A DNA stretch of 64,000 bases from Paulinella micropora. Its lineage: Eukaryota; Cercozoa; Imbricatea; Euglyphida; Paulinellidae. Each line of letters starts with the position of its first letter. Position 1 is the first letter of the stretch. Under the pieces are notes generated by a model. It was given only the letters and a program-made list of their open reading frames with translations, was not told where the DNA came from and searched no databases. The position numbers and the translations under genes were made by a program. The DNA is taken from assembly GCA_019918135.1 (NCBI GenBank), contig WBZZ01006409.1, positions 1-64,000 of the forward strand, in the 5' to 3' direction. This document shows, in pieces, positions 53,624 through 63,253 of the stretch.

Positions 53624-54753
53624 ATGTGCAGAGCTTTCAAAAGAGGCGCCCTGCCAAACATGCCTAGGAGAAAGCCGGTCGCAGACGGTGGTGATGACGA
53701 GGAAGAGACTCCTAAGCCGCTTTTTACGTTAGACCAACGCATGGACAAGAAGGTGCTAAAAAAGATCTCCATGCTAGAAGACCTGAATGAGTGGGAGCCG
53801 AATGTCAACGCGCTGTTGGGGTCCTGCGATCTTACTCGAAACCCTGTCGAGTACATGCCCGGCAAACATAACAAGAAAGGGAGAGCTTTCGGGGAAGGTT
53901 CGATTGGAAATGTTCCGAAATGGATAACGCGTCTTGTCTCTGGCTACTACTACGAATCGATCGACATAAGCAATGCCGCAGCTACTATTCTGGTGCAGCT
54001 GGCCGACAGAGAGCGGGTGAAAGTGCCAGCTTCATTCCGCAAGTACGTGAACGGTGAGCGAGATTCAATGCAAAAGCTGTTTTTGGAGCAGGTCGGCAGA
54101 AAACATCCCCGACAGCGCACTGCGCCAAAACGGGTTCAAAGTATTTCCGCCGCGGACGGGCCTAGGCGCCGGGAGGGGGGGGGTACAAGAAGGATGGGCG
54201 CGTCAACTATTGCAGCTTTTGCCCGCACAGCAAGTCCCAGGTAGGGCACGAGTGCGACCCCGCGGGAGTCTGTCGAGACGGTTTGTGTTGGCGAGTGAAT
54301 TGCGGCGACAAAGATCACAAGGACGCGGGGCGGGGCAAGTCGTTCGGAATCGTGAACATGCGGATTGTACCAAAAGCCGAGTTCGACCAATGGCTGCTTG
54401 GCACTGCGGAGGCCGGCTCGGAGCCGGAGCCGGAGCCGGACGAGTCTCCCAGCGAGAGCCCCAGCGTCAGGGAGTGGCAGGAAAGGGTTTGGGCTTTGGC
54501 GGCGCAAGAGAACACAGAGAAAATCAGGCGCGCGACCAAAAAAATGTTAGAGGCGAATAGCAGGGCGGAGCGCAAGGCAGAGCGCAGGCGCGTCTGCCGA
54601 ATTGCTGGCATAAGGAATTGGGGTGCCCTAAAGAAGAAGTACAGAAAGGCAAAAAGAAGAGCAAAGGAGGAGCGACAGGCGCAGGGTTCTTGCAAGAGAC
54701 CTCGGTTGGAAACCATTCGTACGAAGGAATACACTTCAGATACAAACAAATAA
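53624..54753 (+). pseudogene. broken replication-type gene (tentative polymerase/primase-like fragment)
   Basis: Two open pieces: 53624-54244 and one ending at 54753. The first contains GRAFGEGSIGNVPKWITRLV, YYESIDISNAAATILVQLAD and VPASFRKYVNGERDSMQ. The order R-x-(F/Y)-G...Y-Y-x-(S/D)-I-D-I-x-N-A resembles the conserved block of the polymerase/helicase-associated proteins of virophages, transpovirons and some large viruses; this is recalled from family patterns and is weak. The second piece is Cys-rich (CSFCPHSKSQVGHECDPAG, then RDGLCWRVNC) with a basic coiled-coil tail. It looks broken, with about one or two breaks, and lies beside the repeat zone. Confidence 0.4.
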
Positions 54754-54759
54754 GAACCA

Positions 54760-55390
54760 GCCGCCAAAAGGATAACTAATGTAAGCCTCATTCGCTCATA
54801 TTCATTTGTATCTGAAGCTTAGTATCGTTTTCTGTGCCAATTTTTCTGACACACACCCCTTCCATGCCTTGTGTTCATGTGGGTGTGTGTGTAGGCGCGC
54901 GTAAGAAAAATCTCGCTGGACGACAAAACAGGCGAAAAGTCTTGGCCCGCCATTCAATACAGTGGGACGGTCTTTTTGGGGTTTTCAATGTCTTCTTCTC
55001 TCTGGCGAGAAGGAAGAAGGAGTTTTGCGGTCCGGGCTTCTAATGGTATGAATGAAACAGAAATGAAAGAAAGACTTTTCTTTGTTTGCGCACTCCTCTC
55101 CACAACCCTCCCCTTTCATGCCTTGTGTTAATGTTGGTGCGTGAAAGGGGAGGGAATCGAGGGGAAAGGAGGGAGGGGAGAGATGGAGGAAGAAAGGGGA
55201 GGGGGGAGGGAGGGGGGGGGGAAGGGGAGAAGGGAAGGGAAAGAAAAATTAAAAGAAGAAAGCATTGCAAACTTCTAAAAACCCGTCGATTCGTATAATT
55301 ATTAAAGAGTGTGCGCAGGACTTTTCTTTTTTGTGTGTGTGTGAGGGAGGGGGCTTCCAGAAAAGCCCAGAGATTTTCGTTGAACCAAGG
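54760..55390. other. spacer, no gene seen
   Basis: Contains two diverged copies of a short block (CCATGCCTTGTGTTCATGTG at 54862 and TCATGCCTTGTGTTAATGTT at 55117), a purine tract at 55145-55250 and a (GT)n stretch near 55335. No gene supported. Confidence 0.45.
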
Positions 55391-55393
55391 GCC

Positions 55394-56360
55394 ATGACGT
55401 GGCTGGTGCTGTGCTTGTGCACGCTGAGCCTGGCGGGGGCGGCGGGAGGAGAGGGTTGGCTGAGGAGCGAAGTAGAATCGGTGATAGCTACTTCGGTGGA
55501 CGCAGAGCAGGGCGTGGGCGATATGAATCGGCGTTGACAGGCCAAAGTTTGGAATTCAACCTGGCCGTACCTACCCCATTCGTCGAGTACGGTGAGCTGA
55601 CCCTCCTGGGCTTTACTCCGAGTTGGATTAGGCTGGTCTCGGCGTCTGTCTCGCTGACGGACGACTTTGGTTCTGGCATGCTAGTCAGGAGCATGGAGGA
55701 TTTCTTGCGAGCCTGCTGGGCTACAACGAAAGCCTGCCGTCGGTTCTGCAGGCGGCGGAGGCCGCGGATCCCTGGCTGGGAGAGGCGGGGTGGGCGCAGT
55801 GCGGGAACGACGAGGAGGCCTGGGACAAGGCCGGGGTGCCGGCGGCGGCACGCGGCTTGTTGTTGGCGCGCTGGAGCTGCTGTGCCAAGACCAGACGGGC
55901 GAGGCGGCGGCGGCGGGGGGCGTGTCTTCCGGCACCTGACGTGGCCGAACCTGGCCGAGCTGAGCCGCGCGGTCCTCGGCAGCCCCCCCCCCCTCTCCGC
56001 CAGCGGCCCGAACAGCAGCAGCGGCAACCTGAGCTCGACCTCGCCGGCGGCACGCGCCGGGGCCTTTGCCAGGCTGTTGGAGACGCAGCTAGGGGCGGAG
56101 TGTCTGGTGTCGCCGGCTAGCTACCGCGCCTGGGTGGGGGGGGGGCGAGGGGTTCCGCGCTAGGCGCGCTGAACCTCGTGCACCGCTACGCGCCTGGCTC
56201 TGCCCCGGCGCTGCGCCTGCGCGAGCAGTTGGTGCCGTCCTCGCCGCACGCGCTGGCGGAGCTGGAAGCGCACGCAGCACCCCCGCGCTGCAGTTCTGGG
56301 ACGACGCGCTGGCGCACGTGCCCGTGATGCGGCGCCAGGGGCAGCAGCTCAAGAGCGCGG
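55394..56360 (+). pseudogene. degraded secreted-protein gene
   Basis: The ATG at 55394 gives a signal peptide (MTWLVLCLCTLSLAGAAGG). Protein-like stretches then continue in changing frames: LEFNLAVPTPFVEYGELTLL, a SLPSVLQAAEAADPWLGEAG stretch, and LVHRYAPGSAPALRLREQLV near 56.2 kb. Several breaks, so not functional as read. It stops where a repeat block with a half foldback arm begins (~56365). No domain identified. Confidence 0.5.
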
Positions 56361-56364
56361 CGCA

Positions 56365-57115
56365 AGGGGGACGCTGCCTTTTTCAGCCATATCACATGCA
56401 CAGACAGCCAAGCCGCCTTCGTTAAAAGCGCCATCAAGAAAGTACCAAAAAATCCGCCAGAACTCGTTCAGCCGGAGTCTCGACAAGGGAGAAGGGGGGG
56501 GGCGCCCGGCATCGCAAAGCTTAGTTGAGGCGTTTCATTTTTTTTGGTAGCTTCTGCGCTCTCTCCCTCCCCCCTTGCCCTTCCCCTGTTCTTTGAGCCC
56601 CCCGGGCTCAGGGGGCTCAAAGGGAGGAAAGAAAAAAGGGGGGAGGGGGGGGGGTGCGCCCCCCCCTCCAAAAAAAAGTTTACTTATTTTTGCTCCCCTT
56701 CAGCCCGCGCCAGCGGGCTGGCTTCTCAATGCCAAAACTAAAACTGTCAAGAATTTTTTATTTGTACATTCTTAGCGCGCCCCTGCCCCTTCCCTTTTTT
56801 TCGGTTCCAATGTAAGACCGTCGATTCAGAGTATTCTTTTCTGCACTTTCTTGGCGCGCCCCCCTCCCCCTCCCCCTTCTCTCTCCCGCTCCCTGTTCAC
56901 GGACGGGGAAAGACTAAGACATTTCGTGCTCTCCCCCCTCCCCTGCCTCTTCCTTCTCTCTCTCTTACTTCTCAGTGCCTAGTGTAAGACCTTGTCGAGT
57001 TTTGATAAAAAAGATTTCGCACATTCTTTGGCGCCTTCTTTCCCCCCCTGCCACTTCTCTCGCCAGCTCCCAGTTCTCTCCTAGTTCTCAGCGCCAAGAT
57101 TAAAAGCTTTGTCAG
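56365..57115. repeat. repeat-filled spacer, 3'-end repeats in reverse orientation
   Basis: 56370-56515 is the copy of 50330-50475. 56516-56620 has GCTTAGTTGAGGCGTTTCAT and GAGCCCCCCGGGCTCAGGGG. 56703-56722 is the GC hairpin. From 56725 there are about four 3'-end repeats in reverse orientation (TTTGTACATTCTTAGCGCGC, TGTAAGACCTTGTCGAGTTT, CTCAGCGCCAAGATTAAAAG). No gene. Confidence 0.8.
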
Positions 57116-57972
57116 GGATTTTCTTATGATCTTTTTTCGTACGGCAGCGGGAGCAAATCATGACCCAGACCAACTGCACACTGCCATTTGGCAGTACTTG
57201 GAATCGGTCTCGGTACAAATACTGCCAATTCCCACACCCCCAGCCGGAAATTTTTTCTTCGCTGGTTTGTCCCAAGTAACGGTACGCCTTGTCAGACGAA
57301 ATGGGTCTTTGACAGAGACGCGACACCCAGCTTTTACAGGGCCGGACCACCGGCGGTAGAACTAGGAGAGTGCTGCTGATCTCGAGGGCAGGCGTGTTTG
57401 CAATCGTGGTGCGCGACACGGTCGTCGCCATGCCGGGCCTTTGCCAAAAAGCGTGCCTCGTAAATGACACATTCCTCCGTTGGATGGGCGGAGGCAGAAG
57501 ACTGCATCGCGGTCGACACCTTCGGGATAGGCCCCCGGATCTGAGGGAGGAAAAACTTGGGGTCTCCTGTTGGCCATATCTCAAAAGCAGCGCTCTGGCT
57601 GGTCCAACCCAGACTCTCGATCTGTTTGGCCTCCAGTACGTACACTTCGGGGACTCGCTGCTGTAACGCGCGCAGGCGTGCCACTTCCAGGCGCAGCTCA
57701 ACCAGCTCCTGCCCAAAAAAAAACACAAGCACAGGAGAATAGAAGGGGGTGCAAAGAAGACCTATTTGAAGCGAAGCTACCGCAGCGCGCAACTCGTCCT
57801 CGTCGATGTCGCCCTCTGCTCGGATGCAGCCCTGCCAGCAGTCCCGAGCGGCCTGCTGCCCTTCGCTGGTTCGGGCGGCTGGTTCTGCTTGGGTCGTGGG
57901 TTCAATCTGTAGACAGCGCCCCGCCTCGCGCAGGCGCAAGTACAAAAACCCTTCCACGCCATGCTCTTTCAA
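57100..57972 (-). pseudogene. unidentified degraded gene
   Basis: Protein-like stretches in two overlapping frames and no good ATG: QELVELRLEVARLRALQQRV (coiled coil), YVLEAKQIESLGWTSQSAAF, EIWPTGDPKFFLPQIRGPIP in one; YRYLGQTSEEKISGWGCGNW and YLYRDRFQVLPNGSVQLVWV in the other nearer 57.15 kb. Order and strand agree, so this is probably one gene with about one or two breaks. No family recognised. Confidence 0.4.
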
Positions 57973-58119
57973 TGATAGGAGAGAGGGGGGGGGGGGGCGC
58001 CCCCCATCCCCACTATCAGACTAGTTCCCGGCTGGAAGCAACCCTCCTTTGTTCTCGCCTCCTCCAGACCACGCAAGCGGCCTGCAGATGATGATTAATA
58101 AAAGAGAGCCCCGCAGGAA

Positions 58120-59712
58120 ATGCCGCGTGTTCACAAGCCGCATTGCCCTCTGAAGCATACCTTGCAGCAGCAAGGGCCCATTAATGGTTCGCGTCCGGTT
58201 TTTTATTCACGACGCTCGTCAGAGCTATGGCAGATCGGGCTGCAAGTGTTTGGGCCAAACCCGCCGTTAGTCTCTGACGATTGTTTTGAAGACAATCAGA
58301 GTGCAAGCACTGCCAGACAAGGTTTAGAGCTTCTGAAAAAAGAGTTAACGTATGAACCGTTCAATGTTCCAAAGGTGCTCACTGAACAAGTACACATGGA
58401 CCCTAGCGGGCAAGGCGAAGTCGATCCAAACTGTGTAGAGCTGCAAGCAGTGCCAGAAGACTGGGCCCAAAAACCTTGTGTGATTGCGACATGTCGCAAT
58501 GCCAGATTTCAAGCTTTGTTCTTGCTCAATAGCAGGGATATAGCTATAGAAGAGCGTAACCCTGTCTTCATCTGGAAAAAGTCTCTGGTATTCAAGGAAA
58601 TCACGTTTGATATTAACAAGGAAATTAAGACGGCACCAGAGACCAACAACGTGTTCCTTGAGGTGAGCATGCAATTATACCTGCATCGTGAGACGAATGG
58701 CATTGTACCCGCGGTTCTGCGTGCGTTTCGGACCTGGAGCAGTCGAAGTGGCCAATATAGCTATTGGATGTGCATGCCCGTGGCCGGTGTGTCCTTGCCA
58801 TCTGCACAACTACAAAACCCCGATGCAACAACAAAGCAGTCCATTTGCGACGCCATTATCCGAGACGCTAAACGTGAGCTAGCTGTGTTGAAGACAAATC
58901 GCTTTGTGGCGATAGATTCAGCTGCACAGAACTACCTGTACTCCAAAAGCAAGCAAGCGCTGCATGCGATTGACTTTGACAACAAGCGGATGCTGTTTGT
59001 TGAACCAGCTCCAGCCGACTCCAAAATAGACCATCGCTCGGCCCACGGCAATACTTTCATGTTTAATTTCTATGGCTGTCGGCTTTCGAACCCAGGTCTG
59101 CGTATGCCCAAGGTAGAGCAAGTAGTAGCCTTTCTCAATGCAATGTCCTTCTACTGCGGTTGGTGCGGAACCCTAGGCTCCGTAGACAAGTATGGCTTTG
59201 AATGGTTGCCTTTCAACACCGTAGTAGGCGTGGTAAAAGATTGTTTCGAAAACACATCTGAGACAGTGCACAGGGTTGCAGCAATTTGGTGCGCGGATGT
59301 GTTAATGCAACAAAGAATACATAGCCCCGTTTACTACTGGTATTGCTATCTTATCAGATGTAAAACACGTTGGGACAAGAACATACTCGTACCAAAATAC
59401 GGGAAAGATTACGAGGCTGCAGAACGAATTAAACTCACAGGATCGTGGCTGCGGCATCTGGGTTTGCTAGGCAGATTGACAGGCCAAGACGACCAGTCTC
59501 TGTCATTCCAGGAGACTAACTGTGACCTGCTACAATTGACACAATACAAATTCCCTGTTGTTAAGTCAGATAAACTGCATTCCATTCTGTGCGAAATGAC
59601 GATGGAACTAATTACGTTGGTGCTGCTGCACTACTCCAAGTTGAAAGACTCCCGGGCCAAAGACTCTGCAGTCCTGAGATGTGCCTGGATTCCAGCGCGC
59701 ATGGTTGTTTAA
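58120..59712 (+). CDS. unknown protein, possibly a degenerate kinase fold
   Basis: 530 residues, ATG at 58120. Not recognised with confidence. The middle has YSYWMCMPVAGVSLPSAQLQ (hinge-like), then RFVAIDSAAQNYLYSKSK near residue 260 and ALHAIDFDNKRMLFVEPAPA near 280, in the order catalytic loop then D-F-D of a protein kinase, but without HRD, so at most a pseudokinase. The DSAAQNYLY motif resembles DPAATDFLVY in the protein at 23350. No signal peptide or membrane helix. Codon GC is lower (about 47-50%) than in the 0-15 kb genes, so it may have a different origin or age. Confidence 0.65.
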   Translation: MPRVHKPHCPLKHTLQQQGPINGSRPVFYSRRSSELWQIGLQVFGPNPPLVSDDCFEDNQSASTARQGLELLKKELTYEPFNVPKVLTEQVHMDPSGQGEVDPNCVELQAVPEDWAQKPCVIATCRNARFQALFLLNSRDIAIEERNPVFIWKKSLVFKEITFDINKEIKTAPETNNVFLEVSMQLYLHRETNGIVPAVLRAFRTWSSRSGQYSYWMCMPVAGVSLPSAQLQNPDATTKQSICDAIIRDAKRELAVLKTNRFVAIDSAAQNYLYSKSKQALHAIDFDNKRMLFVEPAPADSKIDHRSAHGNTFMFNFYGCRLSNPGLRMPKVEQVVAFLNAMSFYCGWCGTLGSVDKYGFEWLPFNTVVGVVKDCFENTSETVHRVAAIWCADVLMQQRIHSPVYYWYCYLIRCKTRWDKNILVPKYGKDYEAAERIKLTGSWLRHLGLLGRLTGQDDQSLSFQETNCDLLQLTQYKFPVVKSDKLHSILCEMTMELITLVLLHYSKLKDSRAKDSAVLRCAWIPARMVV

Positions 59713-59773
59713 TTAAAGCTCACGATTTTACGGGTTAGTGCCGTAAGTAAAGTAGAAGAGACAGCCCACGTTA

Positions 59774-62700
59774 TCAGTGTAGGTGGCGCCGGCTGGAGTG
59801 CGGACAGTTCGTGCATGGCCGAACAAACAGACCCGAGTCCCAGTCACCAAGATTATATCTATTCCATGTCAGACAGCGATCCGGCCTCTCCTTGAATTTT
59901 ATCAGATACTTTTGGGCGTCATCACCAGAGCCCAAGGAACCGTATAGTTCGAGCGTAAATTTGAACCTGGCATCGAACGCCGCTCCATCCTTCCAGTTAT
60001 TGGTGTCCGTAGCAGCAAACACCCATTCGTTATTATTAAGGTGGAAGTCACTGTACAAGTACAGGCCTCCGACCTTGAGGAGAAACGAGCCATCGGCGGC
60101 TTGCCTGTAGGCATAGGCGCATCCATCGGATGCGCCACACTTGGTGCTGGCATGGTAGAAGGCGGGACGGTTTACGTTAGCGTTAGTGAAAACGCAGTCC
60201 TGGCCTCGCTCTGTCCGCATCCTGGCCCACTCCAGGCAAGAAAAGCCGCCGGTATGGTCAAAGCAAGTCTTGCTTGGGTTGAAGCTGCGTGTCGAATCGT
60301 AGCAAGTGCCTTGTTGTGTACACTCGTCGACGTTAGTGCACACGCGGCCGTCTCCGCTGTAGCCTGGTTTGCACGCACAAGTGTAACTGCCGTACGTGTT
60401 GGTGCAGATTGCAGCTACGTTACATTGGTGTGTGCGGAGTACACATTCGTCCACGTCGGGTGATCGAGTAGGTGTGCCAGTGCGCGTGGGGGTGCGCGTG
60501 GGCGTCTGGCTCGAAGTGGGTGTCCGGGTCGGGGTGGCGCTGGCGTAGCGCGTCAGCACGTACAGCTCCGTCCCGTCGTCGCCGCAGCTCTGCAGGCTCA
60601 GTGCAGTGCTGGCGCTGCTGGCTGCCACGCACAGCAAATCGTCCGGCGCCACCAGATTGTACAGGGGCCCCGCATAGCCGGGCTGCACCCAGCGCGACTT
60701 GGGGAATGACACCCGACGCAACGTGAACCACCTGACGGAGCCGGGGGGCTCCAGACCGAGCGGGTGGGATTCGAACTGCCAGCCGCTGCGGTTGCCGCCC
60801 ACCACTACGGGCACGCTCTGCCACTGGTAGGGTGTGGTCTCGTTGTAGAACGAGACGGAGTAGCGGACACGATCTGCGTGCGGCTCCAGGGTAGCCAGCA
60901 TGGACAGGTCAGCCAGGCCGGGGGCGCTGGCACGTGGGTCCAGTCCGGCGGTAGTCTGAAGTACCGTAAGCGTAGTGGTCCCCCGCCCCTGCGCCCGGAG
61001 CCACCACAGCTCTTCTTGGTCCTGTTGCAAATTAGTCAAAAAAACCGAGACCACCAGGTACACGGGCCCGTAGCGCGCCTCGTAGGCTAGAGGCGTGGGC
61101 GAGAGCAGAGGCACGGGTGAGCGCGATGCGCTCGAGAGGCTAGAACTGTTGAGCTCGCTTTCCCGCAGCAACTCAAAAATAACGCAGGTTGGTGACTGAT
61201 CCTGCCAACCCGACATAACAGCGCCGCCTACCACTGTGGGGCGGTGGATACACCAGTTGTAGAGTGTCGAGGAGATCAGCCATGTATATTGCTGTTTGTA
61301 GGTGCAAACGTATTTTTGGCTTAGAATAGATCCACCAAACGATCCACCAAGCTCCCATAAAGTACTAGGAGGAGAGGAGCCCCACATTAACGCGGTAGGC
61401 ACGCTGCCAGCCTCCGATGAGCAGAGTCGCCTCGCAACCCCCCATGCCGACCGATTAGCCGCGTAGGTCTGTGCGCTGTATTTTAGATATGTGAGCGGAC
61501 TAGTAGGGTCCGCGTAACGCGAGAGGCGGCCATCGCTCCACCCAACTGCGCAGCGTCGGAACCCTGTTTGGTTTGTAGGGCACAACTCCCAGGTGCTAGT
61601 CTGCGTGCACAGACACAGCCCAGAGTACATGTCCCGGAGGAGCCGGAGGGGGGAGGGGGAGAGGTCGACGGCGTTTGCCTGGGTGATTGCGTCGGCGAGA
61701 TCGAGATGGTAGGTGAGCGGCTGGGGGTAGCCGTCGCCGTGGGTGAGCGGGAGGGCGTGCGGCTGGGGCTGCGGGACGGCAGGCTCCAGGGCGCGTTGGC
61801 GCTGAGCGCGCGCGTGCGGGCCGACAGGTGGCAGCTGGTGTCGGGGGGCACTGGCTCCTCGCAGCGCTCGCCCATGAAACCCTCGTCGCACAGGCACACG
61901 GCGTACGGCCGCTCCGCGAGCCAGCTCTGTTCGGCGCCGCCCGCGCTCAGCGCGGCCGGCCAGCGCCCGCGCTCGCACAGCTGGCCCCGGCCGTGGCAAA
62001 AGCTGTGGCGCGGGCAGCAGCCCGCGGCGCCCCCCTCGTTCAGCCAGCAGCGGCAGCGGTCAAACTGGCAGCCCAGTTCTCCGGCCGCACAAAACTCTGC
62101 CGTGGCGCAGCCCGTGCACGAGCCCGCGGGCCTCGCAGCCAGCGCTAGCTCGTAGGGCCTGCAGGGGGAATAGCGCGTGTCGTGCAGGCTCCGGTCGCAG
62201 GAGCGCAGCCGCAGCATGCCGCTGTCCGGGCACACAGTGCGCGGCTCCGTCCAAGCCCCCTCGCCGGTGCCGGCGCAGCCCGCGTAGCTCGGCAGCTCTC
62301 CGCGGCACGGCCAGCGGCAGTACACGCTGCAGAGCCTGCCGGCGGCCGAGGCGTCGGGCACGGAGTTCACGAGCCAAGGCTGCGGAGCGTGCGCGTTGCT
62401 GCACAGCACGATGGCCGAACGAGCGGCTTCGCAGGGCTCGGGGCCTGCCAAGGAGTCGCTGCTGCCGCTCAGGAGCAGCCTGGGCGGTACGTCCAGGCAC
62501 TCCACCGTGTGGGTCGCCGCGAGCGTGGACACGTTGACATTGCTGTAATTGTGACAGCAGTAGCGCCACGCGGGTAGCCCCGCCGCCGAGGAGGGGGGCG
62601 AGGGTTCCAGGCCGCACACTACCGCGAACCAGTTCTGCTTGCCGCTTTGTTCCAGCACCGCACCCATCCCCCAGGAAGCCAGCGCCAGAGCCTGGCCCGG

Positions 62701-63189
62701 GCGGGCCGTGAACAGTTGTTCGAGGCGGGTCAGGTTGGGCGTCAGCCAGCGCCTGGCGATCAGCTCCACGTCGGTGGCGAGCCAGTCCCAGGCCGAGTCC
62801 CGGCGGCCGCCCGCCGGCCCCAGCCTCCAGCCCAGTGGGTTCGGCCGCTCGGCCTGCAGCTGGCGCAGGTCCAGCGGCGAGCAGAGCAGGGAGTACGCCT
62901 CCACGTCGGATCTGGGCACGGGGCACGCGTCGCCATACAGCACCTGCGGGTTGGAGCTACACCACACCAGCTGCCTAACCCGCAGCAGGTCGTCCAGGCC
63001 TGTTGCGTTGGGCAGCCATTCGCGGCAGTAATTATTGCTGCCTAACGGGACGGTGGCAAACCCTCGCCACCACCCACTGTAGGCAGTCAAGTTGAGGTTG
63101 ACGCGCCAGGAGACCTTGCTCGTTAGCCCCCCGAGCTGATCTGCCAAGCTTACGACGGCAATAGCGAGCAGGGCCCAGAACCACTGCAT
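59774..63189 (-). CDS. large secreted EGF-domain protein, frame changes once
   Basis: ATG at 63189, signal peptide [18 protein letters not shown]. The N-terminal part (63189 to about 61.65 kb) is Cys-rich, including an EGF-like/laminin-like piece ([39 protein letters not shown]) and a Ser/Pro/Thr linker ([20 protein letters not shown]). The protein then continues in another frame to 59774: [19 protein letters not shown], a ~300-residue region of unknown fold, a second linker ([17 protein letters not shown]), a calcium-binding EGF domain ([36 protein letters not shown], then NVDEC), and a C-terminal domain with a ricin-like [19 protein letters not shown]. About one break, in the linker next to G-runs; it may be an assembly error. 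Likely a matrix or surface adhesion protein of ~1,100 residues. Confidence 0.7.
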
Positions 63190-63253
63190 TTGGCTTGTTC
63201 GTTTTTTTGGCTTGCTAGTTTTTTATTAAGGAAACTTTGACGTCTATAGCTCA

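Noticed and set aside
60755-60785. tRNA T-loop-like sequence GTTCGAATCCC on the minus strand
   Set aside because: No anticodon or acceptor stem can be drawn around it, and it is coding sequence for the EGF protein (WQFESHP).
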